Positions 45,056-55,569 of a stretch of DNA of 64,000 nucleotides are shown in pieces. This DNA is from Rhodoplanes serenus (GTDB taxonomy: Bacteria > Pseudomonadota > Alphaproteobacteria > Rhizobiales > Xanthobacteraceae). Below the pieces are notes generated by a model. That model ran no database searches. It was not told the DNA's origin and worked only from the letters and a program-made list of their open reading frames with translations. The stretch is from the NCBI GenBank assembly GCA_009720755.1, contig WNKV01000010.1, forward strand, positions 1 through 64,000, written 5' to 3'. The position numbers were made by a program, and so were the translations under genes. The first letter of the stretch is position 1. Each line of letters begins with the position of its first letter.

Positions 45056-47533
45056 TTATTGAGTGGCGCCGAGCGCCCCGACCGTGCTGGCGCTGCTGCC
45101 CGCCGAGGTGGTGCCGATGGTCCGCAGCCCGATCTGCAACATCACCGTGTGGTTGGACGAGACGTTGCCGCTGTACTGGTAGTCGGTGATGTAGTTCACC
45201 CCGATGAGGAAGCAGTCGTCCATGTAGCCCAGGCCGACGCGGGTCTGGCTGATCTTGTTGTTCTGGATGTCGTAACGGGCGGCGCCGTTGAGCACCCAGT
45301 TGGCATCGAGCTTGACCGAGCCGGCACCGAGGATGCCCTCGCGCCGCTCCAGGAAGCCGAGCTCCGGCTGGGCCGCGTAGTTGCCGTACATCAGCGAGGC
45401 GTTCCAGCGATCGAACGACAGCCGGCCCTCGACCTCCAGGCGCTGAAGCGTGAAGTCGCTTTCGTCGAAACGATAGCGCGAGATCATGCTGAACACGCGG
45501 TTCGGCGTGTAGGCGAGCCGCGCCACATAGTCGGAGGCGCGCTTGTCGAGGCCGCTGTCGAGACCCGTGTTGGTGGTATCGCCGACCGCGAAGGAGTTCA
45601 TGCCGAACAGGTGGTAGGACTGGCCGAACAGCATGTTCACGGCGCCGGCGCCGTTCACCTGGGCGGTGTATTGCAGGCCCACATTGGCGCGGCCGCCGCC
45701 CTCGCTGCGGTCCCAGCCCGAGAACTTGTCGACCCGGAACAGGTTCGAGTCGTCGAACACCAGGCTCTGGGCGTCCTCGTTGGGCAGCTTGCCGATGCCG
45801 GTCTCGTTGGGCCGCGCGATCACCTGGGCGATCGGCTCCAGCGTCTGGGTGCCCCAGCTGTGCACCGCGAGGAACGGGAAGCGGTATTCGAGGCCGACGG
45901 TCGGCATCGCCCGCACCAGCGAGGTGTCGCCGGTGTCGATGAAGTTGGCGACGCCGGGATCGGCGTTGATCTGGAGCTGGCTGACGTCGCCGCGCACCGA
46001 CGCGAAGGGCGTGAACACCTGGCCGAACGAGTCGACCCAGCGGGCTCGCCAGTGCACGTCCACCGAGGCGCGGTTGTAGATGCCCGGGATGCCGCGCAGC
46101 AGGCAGTTGGCCGAGGTCTTCTGTGCCGGGTCGGCGGTGTTCGAGGTGCACAGCCCGCTGTTGTACGCGACCTGGCTGATCGGGTCGAAGCTCGCGGCCT
46201 GCCGTGACAGGCTGGTGAAGTTGAAGTTGTAGCCGAGCTCGCCGCCGAGCACCGGCTGATCGAAGATGTACGAGTAGTCGACCACCGGGTGGACGATCGG
46301 CAGCGTCTTCTGCACGTCGGCTTCCGAGAAGCCGTAGAAGTGCATGGCGCGGATGTCGAAGTAGCTGCGGTCGCCGCGCCCGGTGAGGAAGAGCTGCGAG
46401 ACGCCTTCACTGAGATTGCTGAAGAACTCGGTCGGGTTGCGCCGCTGGAGCGTGCGGATCTTGTAGTCCTGCAAGAACGTCTCGTCGGTGACCAGGATGC
46501 CGTCGAAGCCCCAGGTCCAGCGCGGCGACAGGTTGAAGCGTCCGGTCGTCTCGATGCTGCCGCGGAAGTCGCGGAAGCCGGGCGTGGCATCGGTCGGGGT
46601 GCGCTCGAAGTACTCCTTGTCGGCCTGGAAGATGCCGGCGCCGCGGATGATGTAATAGCCGTCCTCGAGGCGGTGGCGCCACTCGCCCTGCATCAGCAGG
46701 CCCTGCTTGGTGGTCACCCGCGGCGACAGGGTCAGGTCGTAGTTGGGGGCGAGCGCGAAGTAGTAGGGCGTCTCCAGGCCGTAGCCATAGGCCGTGCTGG
46801 TCGAGGCGACCGGCATCAGGAAGCCGCTCTTGCGCTTCACGGTCGGATCGGGCGCCGCGAAGTAGGGCATGTAGGCCAGCGGGACGCCGAAGAACTCGAT
46901 CTTGGCGTCCTCGAAGTAGACCATCTTCTCGGACTGGTCGTGGATGATGCGGGCGGCCTTCACCTGCCACAGCGGCGGCTTCTGCGGGTTGTCCTTGCAG
47001 GCTTGGCAGGCCGTGTAGACGCCGCTCTCGAACACCGTGTAGTTGCCGGCGCTGCGCTGGCCGCGGGCGGCCGCGAAGCGGGTGTCGTCGGCGGTCTCGA
47101 TCCGCAGGGAGTCGATGAAGCCGTCGCGATAGTCGTCGGTGAGATCGATGAGCTGGCCGTAGGTGACGCGGCCGTCCGGCTCGGTCAGCCGGACATTGCC
47201 CTCGGCCTGGAGGTGCTTGGTCTTCTGATCGTAGACGACCCGGTCGGCTTCGAGGGTGGCGCCCTTGTAGTAGATCTGGACGTTGCCGACCGCGACCACC
47301 CGCTCGTTGGTGTAGTCGTACTGGATCTCGGTGGCCTGCACGAGCATCTGCGGGTCGCCCACCGGGGCGGGCTTCGGCTGCGGCGGCCGGACCTGCTGAC
47401 GGAAGTCGAGGGTCTGGGCCATGGCCTCGCCAGGCCCGAGCGTCGCCGTGCCGGCCAGCAAGGCCAGCACCGCCGCGGCGGCGAGCAGCCGCTCCCGGAG
47501 CCGTAGATGCGAGGTCGGACGCACGGCCGGCAT
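45056..47533 (-). CDS. lptD: LPS-assembly protein LptD
   Basis: LptD is the outer membrane barrel that inserts LPS. The 825-residue protein has a signal peptide ending near Ala39, an OstA-like domain (VQATEIQYDYTNERVVAVGNVQIYYKG), the LptD signature with VPLAYMPYFAAPDP, and a large C-terminal barrel. Cysteines occur in ACQACKDN, LCTSN, NCLLRG and DDCFL and may form the inter-domain disulfides. Its ATG overlaps the lptG stop by one base. Confidence 0.96.
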   Translation of the reverse strand: MPAVRPTSHLRLRERLLAAAAVLALLAGTATLGPGEAMAQTLDFRQQVRPPQPKPAPVGDPQMLVQATEIQYDYTNERVVAVGNVQIYYKGATLEADRVVYDQKTKHLQAEGNVRLTEPDGRVTYGQLIDLTDDYRDGFIDSLRIETADDTRFAAARGQRSAGNYTVFESGVYTACQACKDNPQKPPLWQVKAARIIHDQSEKMVYFEDAKIEFFGVPLAYMPYFAAPDPTVKRKSGFLMPVASTSTAYGYGLETPYYFALAPNYDLTLSPRVTTKQGLLMQGEWRHRLEDGYYIIRGAGIFQADKEYFERTPTDATPGFRDFRGSIETTGRFNLSPRWTWGFDGILVTDETFLQDYKIRTLQRRNPTEFFSNLSEGVSQLFLTGRGDRSYFDIRAMHFYGFSEADVQKTLPIVHPVVDYSYIFDQPVLGGELGYNFNFTSLSRQAASFDPISQVAYNSGLCTSNTADPAQKTSANCLLRGIPGIYNRASVDVHWRARWVDSFGQVFTPFASVRGDVSQLQINADPGVANFIDTGDTSLVRAMPTVGLEYRFPFLAVHSWGTQTLEPIAQVIARPNETGIGKLPNEDAQSLVFDDSNLFRVDKFSGWDRSEGGGRANVGLQYTAQVNGAGAVNMLFGQSYHLFGMNSFAVGDTTNTGLDSGLDKRASDYVARLAYTPNRVFSMISRYRFDESDFTLQRLEVEGRLSFDRWNASLMYGNYAAQPELGFLERREGILGAGSVKLDANWVLNGAARYDIQNNKISQTRVGLGYMDDCFLIGVNYITDYQYSGNVSSNHTVMLQIGLRTIGTTSAGSSASTVGALGATQ

Positions 47534-48627
47534 CAACCGTCCTCCAGGTACAAGAGAGGCACGAGGCCGATGAGGACGCCGATGAGGACCGGCAGCCAGG
47601 CGGCGGCGGCGGGATGCAGCAGCTCCGCCTTGCTCAGGTCTTCGGTGATCTTCGACAGCACGTACAGCATGAAGCCGGCGACGACTCCGCTGAGCACCAT
47701 CTTCTGGACGCCGCCGAAGCGGAAGAAGCGCAGGCTGAAGGCGGCCGCCACCAGCACCATGGAGGCGAGCAGGGCCGGGCGCGAGATCAGCTTCTGATAC
47801 TGGAGCCGATAGCCGGCGGCCGCGAGGCCGGCGCGCTCCGCCATCTCGATGAAGAAGGGCAGATCCCAGAACGACACCGTCTCCGGCGTCGCGAAGCTCT
47901 CGCGCACCTGGGCGAGGGTGAGGTTGGTGCGGATGGTGTGCTCGGCCAGCCGCTCGGGCGGCGCGTCGATGGGGTAGCGCCGGGCCTCGACCAGCCGCCA
48001 GAAGCCGTCGTCCAGAATGGCGATCTTGGCCTCGACGCGCTCCACGAAGCGGGCGCCCTGATCGTACATGAACACGGTGACGCCGCCGAGCCGGACCCCC
48101 TGGTCGGCGCTCGACACGGCGTTGATGATCGACTGTCCGTCGGGGCTCTTCTGCCGCACCCAGAAGCCGGTGCCGGTGGCCTGGAGGCTGGACGACTGGC
48201 CGGTGTTGAAGGCGCGGTCCTCGAGCCGCTTGGACTGCTCCTGGAGCAGCGCCGCGACCGGATTGTAGACCGCGGTGGCGACGGCGCCGAGCAGCAGGGC
48301 CACCACCACGGCCGGGGCGACGAACTGCCAGGCCGACATGCCGGCCGAGCGCGCCACCACCAGCTCCAGCCGGCGCGACAGGTTGAGGTAGCACAGCATG
48401 GCGCCGATCAGCACGGCGAACGGCATGATGCGTTCCATGATCTGCGGAACGCGCGTCACCGAGATGCCGGCCGCGAGCATGGCCGAGGCGTTGGCCTCGC
48501 CGGCGCTGCGCCGCATCAGCTCGATGTAGTCGACCAGGAGAACGAGCCCGAACACACCGACGAACACGGTGAGCGAGGCGCCCAGGAAGCGCCGGCCGAA
48601 ATAGCGCGAGAGACGACCCGCCACCAT
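47533..48627 (-). CDS. lptG: LPS export ABC transporter permease LptG
   Basis: LptG and LptF form the membrane part of the LptB2FG exporter. This 364-residue protein has six hydrophobic helices and a periplasmic beta-jellyroll between helices 3 and 4. The N-terminal LVDYIELMRRS and the C-terminal arrangement fit LptG better than LptF. Its usual partner gene lptF, expected directly upstream, is not present in the 506 bases before pepA. Confidence 0.92.
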   Translation of the reverse strand: MVAGRLSRYFGRRFLGASLTVFVGVFGLVLLVDYIELMRRSAGEANASAMLAAGISVTRVPQIMERIMPFAVLIGAMLCYLNLSRRLELVVARSAGMSAWQFVAPAVVVALLLGAVATAVYNPVAALLQEQSKRLEDRAFNTGQSSSLQATGTGFWVRQKSPDGQSIINAVSSADQGVRLGGVTVFMYDQGARFVERVEAKIAILDDGFWRLVEARRYPIDAPPERLAEHTIRTNLTLAQVRESFATPETVSFWDLPFFIEMAERAGLAAAGYRLQYQKLISRPALLASMVLVAAAFSLRFFRFGGVQKMVLSGVVAGFMLYVLSKITEDLSKAELLHPAAAAWLPVLIGVLIGLVPLLYLEDG

Positions 48628-49133
48628 TCGTCACGCTCTCATGGTCGGTTCGGCGCGGGGACCGCCCGCCGCGCCGTCGTCCGGGATAGAATCCATCAGG
48701 AGAGACAGAGCAGGGCGCCGTCCGTCCAGCCCGCCGGCGCGCACATCATCGGACGCGAGCCAGCCCGCCGGAAGCAGGCACCCGGGCGCTCCAGATCCGC
48801 CGTACGCTCCAGATCCGGCTTGGCCGGTCGTGGTCACCATTCCCCGCGCCCCCGGCTCCCCCGAGCCGATTCATCCACACTGGGCCGTTCCTGACGGAAC
48901 GACCACAGAGCCCCAGGATGCACGACATTAACGGGCCGATCTGTCGACAAAAAGGCCGTCCTCCGCCGTCACCCCCCGGGAGCGCCTCGGTGTGGTTAAC
49001 CGAGTGTGACCGAGGTGCCCCCGAATGCTATGCCAAGGTTTCGGTCACGGGTCACTACCGTGCCTTTGGAATTGCCGGCACCGTGGCCCGCCGGCCACAG
49101 AATCGGGGCCGGCGGATCAAGAGGATAGCTGGA
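48628..49133. other. Divergent intergenic region lptG / pepA lacking lptF
   Basis: This 506-base stretch should hold the promoters of both operons. Short direct repeats (CGCTCCAGATCCG twice, 48788 and 48805) and the TGGTTAACCGAGTGTGACCG region are visible. Leftward frames here have no resemblance to LptF and no transmembrane helices, so no remnant of that gene is seen. Confidence 0.6.
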
Positions 49134-50627
49134 ATGGCTGAGGAATTTCGGGTCCGGTTCGGGAGCTTCGCGGCGCCCACCAAGGGCGCGCTGGTGGTGT
49201 TCTGCGACGACGGCCTGCGGATGGGCCCGGCGACCCGGTCGATTCTCGGCAAGGCGACCGCGCTGGTGACCCGGGCGGCGGCTGCCGCCCGCTTCACCGG
49301 CAAGCTCGCCGCCACCCTCGACCTGGTCGCTCCGGCCGACCTGCCGGTCGATCGCCTGGTGGTGGTCGGGGTCGGCAAGCCCAAGGACTGGACGCCCAAC
49401 GATCCGGTCCGCCTCGGCGGCGTGGCGCTCGGCAAGGCCGGCGGGGCCGCCGAGGTGACCGTGGTGGCCGAGCTGCCGACCGGCGCCATGGATGCCGAGA
49501 CGGCCGCCGACCTGGCGCTCGGGGCGCGGCTGCGCGCCTATGCGTTCGACCGCTACAAGACCAAGCGCAAGGACGACGAGGCGGCGCCGCGCGCCGTCAC
49601 GCTCGTGGTGGGGACCAAGGACGCGGCGGCGGCGCGGCGCGTCTGGCCGGCCCGGGAGGCGGTCGCGGCCGGCGTGGTGCTGGCCCGCGATCTCGTCAAC
49701 GAGCCGCCCAACGTGCTCTATCCGGACGTCTTCGCCCAACGGGCCGTGGAGCTGCGCAAGCTGCGGGTCGGGGTCGAGGTAATGGACGAACGGGCCCTCA
49801 AGCGCCTCGGCATGAATGCGCTGCTGGCCGTCGGCCAGGGCTCCGAGCACGACAGCCGGGTGGTGGTGATGCGCTGGAATGGCGGCCGCCCATCCGACAA
49901 GCCGATCGCCTTCGTGGGCAAGGGCGTGTGCTTCGATTCGGGCGGCATCTCGATCAAGCCGGCCCAGGGCATGGAGGACATGAAGGGCGACATGGCGGGC
50001 GCCGCCTGCGTGGTCGGGCTGATGCACGCGCTCGCCGCCCGCAAGGCCAAGGTCAACGCCATCGGGGCGATCGGGCTGGTCGAGAACATGCCGGATGGCC
50101 GCGCCCAGCGGCCCGGCGACATCGTCACCACGATGTCGGGGCAGACGGTCGAGATCATCAACACCGATGCCGAGGGCCGCCTGGTGCTGGCCGATGTGCT
50201 CCACCACGTCGCCACCAAGTACAAGCCGCGCGCCATGATCGACCTCGCGACCCTGACGGGCGCCATCATGGTGGCGCTCGGCCAGGAGCATGCCGGGCTG
50301 TTCAGCAACGACGACAAGCTGGCGGAAAGCCTGGTGAAAGCCGGGCAGGCGACGGCCGAGCGGGTGTGGCGCATGCCGCTCGCGCCCGAGTACGACAAGC
50401 TGATCGACTCCAAGGTCGCCGACATGAAGAACACCGGCGGCCGCTTCGGCGGCGCCGTCACGGCGGCGCAGTTTCTCCAGCGCTTCGTCGGCACCACCCC
50501 GTGGGCGCACCTCGACATCGCCGGCACCGCCATGGGCTCGCCGCAGACCGACATCAACACGAGCTGGAGTTCCGGCTTCGGGGTGCGGTTGCTGGACCGG
50601 CTGGTGGCGGACGCCTACGAGCCGTGA
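49134..50627 (+). CDS. pepA: Leucyl aminopeptidase
   Basis: PepA is a hexameric dizinc aminopeptidase. The 497-residue M17 enzyme has [27 protein letters not shown] and the signature [12 protein letters not shown]. An AGAGGA ribosome site precedes ATG 49134. The order pepA-holC facing lptG is conserved in Rhizobiales. Confidence 0.97.
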   Translation: MAEEFRVRFGSFAAPTKGALVVFCDDGLRMGPATRSILGKATALVTRAAAAARFTGKLAATLDLVAPADLPVDRLVVVGVGKPKDWTPNDPVRLGGVALGKAGGAAEVTVVAELPTGAMDAETAADLALGARLRAYAFDRYKTKRKDDEAAPRAVTLVVGTKDAAAARRVWPAREAVAAGVVLARDLVNEPPNVLYPDVFAQRAVELRKLRVGVEVMDERALKRLGMNALLAVGQGSEHDSRVVVMRWNGGRPSDKPIAFVGKGVCFDSGGISIKPAQGMEDMKGDMAGAACVVGLMHALAARKAKVNAIGAIGLVENMPDGRAQRPGDIVTTMSGQTVEIINTDAEGRLVLADVLHHVATKYKPRAMIDLATLTGAIMVALGQEHAGLFSNDDKLAESLVKAGQATAERVWRMPLAPEYDKLIDSKVADMKNTGGRFGGAVTAAQFLQRFVGTTPWAHLDIAGTAMGSPQTDINTSWSSGFGVRLLDRLVADAYEP

Positions 50628-50703
50628 GGCCGATGCCGAGGCCGATCGGAAGCGGGGCCGGCCCAGCCGGGCCCCGATTCCGCCGGCGGGGAGCCGATGC
50701 GCG

Positions 50704-51156
50704 ATGACCGAGCTGCTCTTCTACCATCTCCAGCGCCGGCCGATCGAATCGGTGCTGCCGCCGATCCTGGAGAAGTCGCTGGCGCGCGGCTGGCGGGTGG
50801 TGGTGCAGGCGTCGTCCGACGAGCGGGTCGACGCCCTCGACGCCCATTTGTGGACCTATCGGGACGACGGCTTCCTGCCGCACGGCACCGACCGCGACGG
50901 GCTGGCGGCCGAGCATCCGGTGGTGCTGACCGTGCGGGACCACAATCCCAACGGCGCCGTCGTCCGCGTCCTGGTGGAGCGGGCGCCGGTGCCGGCCGAC
51001 GCCGCCACCTACCAGCGCATCGTCGTGATGTTCGACGGGGAGGACGACGAGGCGGTGGCTGCGGCGCGCGTGACCTGGCGTGAGAAAAAGGCTGAAGGAT
51101 TCGAAGTAACCTACTGGCAATGCGACGAGACGGGGCGCTGGCAGAAGCGTGGATGA
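50704..51156 (+). CDS. holC: DNA polymerase III subunit chi
   Basis: HolC links the clamp loader to SSB. The 150-residue protein starts MTELLFYHLQRRPIESVLP and has the LDAHLWTYRDDGFLPHG motif of the chi family and the terminal REKKAEGFEVTYWQCD segment. It follows pepA by 76 bases. Confidence 0.94.
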   Translation: MTELLFYHLQRRPIESVLPPILEKSLARGWRVVVQASSDERVDALDAHLWTYRDDGFLPHGTDRDGLAAEHPVVLTVRDHNPNGAVVRVLVERAPVPADAATYQRIVVMFDGEDDEAVAAARVTWREKKAEGFEVTYWQCDETGRWQKRG

Positions 51157-51410
51157 GGGCTCCGCGGCAGCCTGCGCAGCACACTCTTCTGGTGCGCGGC
51201 GGAGCCGGCCCGACGGGGGACCCGCGGCGTCGCCATCATGCGGTCCAAAAGACCCGGTTGAAGCGGAGATTGGTTTTTGGTGGAGACGTCTCGGTCAGCC
51301 CAGGGAGTTGCCGGGCTAGGTGCTGCCGGGCAGGCGCGCCGGCCCGCGGGGGCGGGCCGGGAGCCGTGCCGCCACATGCGACGTTGTGTCGGGGAAGGGG
51401 GGACCCCAGC

Positions 51411-51974
51411 ATGCAATCCGTGATCGTTCCGGAGTCCGAGGGCCGCTCGTTCGTGCGCCGTGGGGGCGGCCTCGGGCGCGCTGCCGCGGCCGGTATCGTG
51501 GCTGCCGCGGCGCTGGCCGTGGCCGGCTGCTCCAGCCTGCCCGATCCGTCCCAGGTGAAGCTGCTGCCGTCGGCGAGCGCCTTCGTGCCGAGCACGCCGG
51601 GCGAGTTCGCCAAGGCGACCGTGAACAGCAGCCGTCCGGTGTCGCAGGGCGATCTCGTCGATGCGCAGGGGGCCTGTCCGGCCGCGGCCTCGTCCAGCGA
51701 GCCGGGTGCGACCGAGCGGCCGTTGCGGGGCGTCGGCCTCGACATGACCGAATGCGAGGTGGTGCAGACCATCGGGCCGGCCCAATCGACCGAGATTGGC
51801 ACCAACGAGCGCGGCGAGCGCAGCGTGGTGATGACCTATGCCAGCAGCGAGCGCTCCGGCATCTATCGGTTCACCGGCGGTCGACTCACCACCATCGAGC
51901 GCGGTCCCGAGCCGGCCGCGCCCGAGCGCCCGGCCCGCCGCAAGCCGCCGGCCAAGCGCCAGCAGCCGGCCTGA
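51411..51974 (+). CDS. Lipoprotein with SmpA/OmlA-like C-terminal half
   Basis: The 187-residue protein has a charged N-terminus, a hydrophobic helix and a lipobox LAVAGC with Cys40, so it should be lipidated. The part DMTECEVVQTIGPAQST followed by VVMTYASSERSGIYRFTGGRL is like the BamE/OmlA fold in other small lipoproteins. The C-terminus is basic (RPARRKPPAKRQQPA). The role is unknown. A GGGGAAGGGGGG stretch lies 10 bases upstream. Confidence 0.75.
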   Translation: MQSVIVPESEGRSFVRRGGGLGRAAAAGIVAAAALAVAGCSSLPDPSQVKLLPSASAFVPSTPGEFAKATVNSSRPVSQGDLVDAQGACPAAASSSEPGATERPLRGVGLDMTECEVVQTIGPAQSTEIGTNERGERSVVMTYASSERSGIYRFTGGRLTTIERGPEPAAPERPARRKPPAKRQQPA

Positions 51975-52159
51975 CGCCGACCGTCCTTCCGGGCCGGCGA
52001 GACCTCCAGCCGCGCCGCACGCGGGACCTCGGGTACGTGGCACGGCGCCGCGGCGGTCTCTCCGGCCGGCCGTGCGGCGTTGTCCCGTCGCGTCGTATCC
52101 CGTGGCGCGTTGGCATTGTCCTCCGTCCCGGTTTCCTCCGTTCCCGCACTGGAGCCCCC

Positions 52160-53926
52160 ATGCCCGCGAGTCCCTCCAGCCGTTCGCCGCTCGCCCCCCT
52201 GGTGGCGGCGCTCCTCCTGGCCGGCACCTTCCTGACCGGCACTTGGCCGGTCCTCGGTCCGGCGGCGGTCGGTGCCCAGGAGGCGCGGGTGGCGGAGCCG
52301 GCCGGCCGGGAGGCGCCCCGCGATCACGACGGGCGGGTGCGCACCAGCGACCGCCCGTCCCAGCCGGGCCGCGAACGACCGGCCGAGTCGGGTCGTGATC
52401 GCCCGGCCGCCGATGCCAATGCGCGCCGCCTGCCTCCCGATTCGGCCACCGAGCACACCGTCGAGGCCGGCGGCCGCACCCTGCGGTTCAAGGCCACGGC
52501 CGGATCGATCCCGCTGTTCGAGGGCGAGGGCGGCGCGCTGCGGGCCGAGGTCGCTTATGTGGCCTTCACCCTCATGCCCGGACCGGCTCCGGCCGGCGGA
52601 CCGGCTCCGGCCGGAAACCCGCCGAGCCCGGGTGGCGCGCCCGCCACCCCCGCCACCCCCGCGACGGGCGCTGCCGGCGCCGTCGACCCGGCCGCCCGTC
52701 CCGTCACCTTCCTGTTCAACGGCGGCCCGGGTGCGGCCTCGGCCTATCTCAACATCGGGGCGATCGGCCCGTGGCGGCTGCCGCTCGACGGCGCCTCGGT
52801 GTCGAGCCCGCCGGCTCTCGTCACCAATGCCGAGACCTGGCTGCCCTTCACGGATCTGGTCTTCGTCGATCCGCCCGGGACCGGCTACAGCCGGGTGGTC
52901 GGCAGCGGCGACGCCCGCCGGCAGTTCTGGTCGGTGGACGGCGACGCCGAGGGCCTCGCGGTGTTCGTCCGCAAGTGGATCGAGCAGAACGCCCGCCAGC
53001 GGTCGCCCAAGGTGCTGGTCGGCGAGAGCTACGGCGGTTTCCGCGCTCCCAAGCTGGCGCGCGCGCTGGCGACCCGCGAGGGGGTCGGGGTGCGTGGCCT
53101 GGTGCTGGTCTCGCCGGTGCTCGACTTCGCGGCCCTGGGGCAGCGTCGCCACGATCCGCAGTCGTGGGTGCGGCATCTGCCGTCGATGGCCGCCACCGTG
53201 CTGGAGCAGCGCGGCGCCGGTACTCCGCAGGCGCTCGCCGCCGCCGAGGAATGGGCCGCCACCGACTATCTCGCCGCCCTCATGCGAGGCGAGCGCGACG
53301 CCGCTGCGATCGAGCGTATCGTGCCGCGGCTCGCCGAGCTGACCGGGCTCGACCCGGCGCTGGTGCGCCAGCTCGCCGGCCGTATCGACACGGCGACCTT
53401 CCAGCGCGAGCTGTACCGCGCTCGTGGCCTCGTCGGCAGCGCCTACGACGCCACCGTGACGGCCTTCGACCCGAGCCCGTCGGCGGCGCGCAGCCATTTT
53501 CCCGATCCGGTGCTCGACGCCACCAAGGCGCCGCTCACCGCCGCGATGACCGAGCTCTATCGCGGCCGCCTCGGCTGGAGCCACGATCAGCCCTATCGGC
53601 TGCTCAACGACGAGGTGAACTCGAACTGGAACTGGGGCCGTGGCCGCAGCGCCCCGCAGGTGGTCGACGAGGTGCGCGCCTTCCTGTCCGGTGATCGCGC
53701 CGCCCGCCTGCTGGTGGTGCATGGGGCGAGCGACCTCGTCACCCCGTATTTCGCCACCAAGCTGATCCTCGATCAGCTTCCGGTCTACGGCGCGCCCGAG
53801 CGGTCCGCCCTGGCGGTCTATCGCGGCGGCCACATGTTCTACTCGCTGGACGACTCGCGCAAGGCGATGCGGCGCGACGCCGAAACCTTCTTCCGCGCCG
53901 TGCTGAAGGGCGCGAGCGGCGAGTAG
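52160..53926 (+). CDS. Secreted S10-type serine carboxypeptidase
   Basis: The 588-residue protein has a signal peptide ending near Ala39 and then about 50 residues of Arg/Pro/Asp-rich linker. The peptidase S10 fold shows TFLFNGGPGAASAYLN, VFVDPPGTGYSR, Ser290 in GESYGG, Asp525 in GASDLVTPY and His558 in GGHMFY. S10 enzymes remove C-terminal residues at acid pH; bacterial members are common in Rhizobiales. A Pro/Ala insert (about residues 145-170) interrupts the N-terminal part of the domain. Confidence 0.92.
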   Translation: MPASPSSRSPLAPLVAALLLAGTFLTGTWPVLGPAAVGAQEARVAEPAGREAPRDHDGRVRTSDRPSQPGRERPAESGRDRPAADANARRLPPDSATEHTVEAGGRTLRFKATAGSIPLFEGEGGALRAEVAYVAFTLMPGPAPAGGPAPAGNPPSPGGAPATPATPATGAAGAVDPAARPVTFLFNGGPGAASAYLNIGAIGPWRLPLDGASVSSPPALVTNAETWLPFTDLVFVDPPGTGYSRVVGSGDARRQFWSVDGDAEGLAVFVRKWIEQNARQRSPKVLVGESYGGFRAPKLARALATREGVGVRGLVLVSPVLDFAALGQRRHDPQSWVRHLPSMAATVLEQRGAGTPQALAAAEEWAATDYLAALMRGERDAAAIERIVPRLAELTGLDPALVRQLAGRIDTATFQRELYRARGLVGSAYDATVTAFDPSPSAARSHFPDPVLDATKAPLTAAMTELYRGRLGWSHDQPYRLLNDEVNSNWNWGRGRSAPQVVDEVRAFLSGDRAARLLVVHGASDLVTPYFATKLILDQLPVYGAPERSALAVYRGGHMFYSLDDSRKAMRRDAETFFRAVLKGASGE

Positions 53927-53962
53927 CGCCATGCCGTCGCCGGGACCGGGCCTCGCGCGACG

Positions 53963-54868
53963 CTACGGGCCGGCCGGCCGCCCCATCATGGCCAGATACT
54001 CCCAGGCGACCGTGGCGGCGGCGAGCGCGGTGATCTCGGCGACGTCGTAGGCGGGCGCCACCTCGACCACGTCCATGCCGGCGAAGCGGACGCCGCCCAG
54101 GCGGCGCAGCATCGCCAGGAGCTGCCAGCTCGCCAGCCCGCCGATCTCGGGCGTGCCGGTGCCGGGCGCGAAGGCGGGATCGAGCACGTCGACATCGACG
54201 CTGAGATAGGCGGGCGCGTCGCCCACGATGGCGCGGATCTCCTCGGCGACCGCCGCCGGTCCCCGCTCGTGCGCCGCTTCGGCCGGCACGATCCGCACGC
54301 CGCGAGCCAGCGTCCAGTCGTGCACGTCGTTGCCCATGGGCGAGCGGATGCCGATCTGCACCGTGCGGCGCGGATCGACGAGCCCTTCCTCGATGGCGTG
54401 GAAGAACACCGAGCCGTGGCCGTAGCGCTGGCCGAAGCTGTCCGGCCAAGTGTCCACATGCGCATCGAAATGCACGAGCGCCAGCGGCCCAGTGCGGCGG
54501 GCGAGCGCGCGCAAGAGCGGCAGGGTGATGCCGTGCTCGCCGCCGAGCGCCACCAGATGGGCGACGCCCTCTGCCTGCGCCTCGATCAAGGCCAGCGAGC
54601 GCTCGATGTCGCCGAGCGCGATGGCGAAGTCGCCGATGTCGGCGATGTCCATTTCGGCCGGCTCGGTGCGATGGATCGGATGGGCGCCGTCCACCAGCAT
54701 GCGGCTGGCGCGGCGGATGGCGGCGGGGCCGTCGCGGGCGCCGGCCCGGTTGGTGGTGCCGATGTCGAGCGGGATGCCGGCGATGCAGACGGCGGCGTCA
54801 CGATCGTTCCGGGCGAGACCGAGGAAGCGCGCCGGCAGCGCGAAGGTGGCGGGCGTCGCACCGCTCAT
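53963..54868 (-). CDS. speB: Agmatinase
   Basis: SpeB hydrolyses agmatine to putrescine and urea. The 301-residue ureohydrolase has the Mn ligands His112 (GGEHG), Asp135, His137 and Asp139 (HFDAHVD), and Asp225 and Asp227 (SVDVDVLDP). Its ATG overlaps the stop of the arginine decarboxylase gene in an ATGA, so the two make a two-step arginine-to-putrescine route. Other ureohydrolases cannot be excluded by sequence alone, but the partner supports agmatine. Confidence 0.9.
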   Translation of the reverse strand: MSGATPATFALPARFLGLARNDRDAAVCIAGIPLDIGTTNRAGARDGPAAIRRASRMLVDGAHPIHRTEPAEMDIADIGDFAIALGDIERSLALIEAQAEGVAHLVALGGEHGITLPLLRALARRTGPLALVHFDAHVDTWPDSFGQRYGHGSVFFHAIEEGLVDPRRTVQIGIRSPMGNDVHDWTLARGVRIVPAEAAHERGPAAVAEEIRAIVGDAPAYLSVDVDVLDPAFAPGTGTPEIGGLASWQLLAMLRRLGGVRFAGMDVVEVAPAYDVAEITALAAATVAWEYLAMMGRPAGP

Positions 54869-55434
54869 GCGGAGGTCTCCACCGGGGTGAAGCGGAACAC
54901 CGCGCAGGCGATCGCGCAGGTCCAGTCGCCATTGTCGGCGCCGGTCGCGGCCGCCGTCGTCGACAACGTGTCGACGATGAGATGGCTCGTCTCGTAGAGC
55001 TTGCGCCGCTCGTTCCAGGCGGCGTTGGGATCGAACTCGATGCCGAGCGTCGAGGCCAGCATGGTGGCGGCGAGGTCCTCGGCGTAATCGCCGGCCTCCT
55101 GCTCGGTCATGCCGTAGCCGTGGTGCTCCGAGATGTAGCCGTAGAGCGCCGGGTCCTTGGGTCGGGCGAGGCCGATGGAGGCCACGATGCGGCGCCCCGG
55201 CTCGTTGGTCTCGGCCCGCGCCATGACACAGAAGGTGATCTCGCCGGGCGACAGCGTCGGCACCCCGGTCTCGCGCGGGATCAGGCGGCAGCCCGGCGGC
55301 AGGATCGACGACACGGTGACGAGGTTCTGCTGCTCGATGTCGGCGTCGCGCAGCGCATACTCGAAGGCGGTCAGCGGCTGCTTGTGGATGCCGCAGCCGC
55401 GGGTGAGGAAGACCTGCGTCGGGATCGGGAACAT
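54865..55434 (-). CDS. Pyruvoyl-dependent arginine decarboxylase
   Basis: The 189-residue proenzyme should cleave itself between Ser42 and Ser43 ([12 protein letters not shown]) to form the pyruvoyl group. Other family marks are [30 protein letters not shown] and [10 protein letters not shown]. It makes agmatine from arginine. ATG 55434 has a GGAGG ribosome site at good spacing. The type is best known from Archaea and Chlamydia (PdaD, AaxB), so it replaces the PLP-type SpeA here. Confidence 0.92.
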   Translation of the reverse strand: MFPIPTQVFLTRGCGIHKQPLTAFEYALRDADIEQQNLVTVSSILPPGCRLIPRETGVPTLSPGEITFCVMARAETNEPGRRIVASIGLARPKDPALYGYISEHHGYGMTEQEAGDYAEDLAATMLASTLGIEFDPNAAWNERRKLYETSHLIVDTLSTTAAATGADNGDWTCAIACAVFRFTPVETSA

Positions 55435-55569
55435 CGCGCCTCCGGAGATCGCCTGGGTGAACGGTCCGCGCAGCTCTAGCCGACCACGATGACGATGGCG
55501 GGACAAGCCGGCGGCCTCCGTCACCGCCGCCGTCTCCTCGACGCGGCGGTGTCGCCGATGCGGCCGATC

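Noticed and set aside
47534-48634. Upstream extension of the lptD frame through lptG
   Set aside because: It is the wrong frame of lptG; the lptD signal peptide begins at ATG 47533.
48631-48840. Short leftward frame as a possible lptF remnant
   Set aside because: No hydrophobic helices and no similarity to YjgP/YjgQ proteins.
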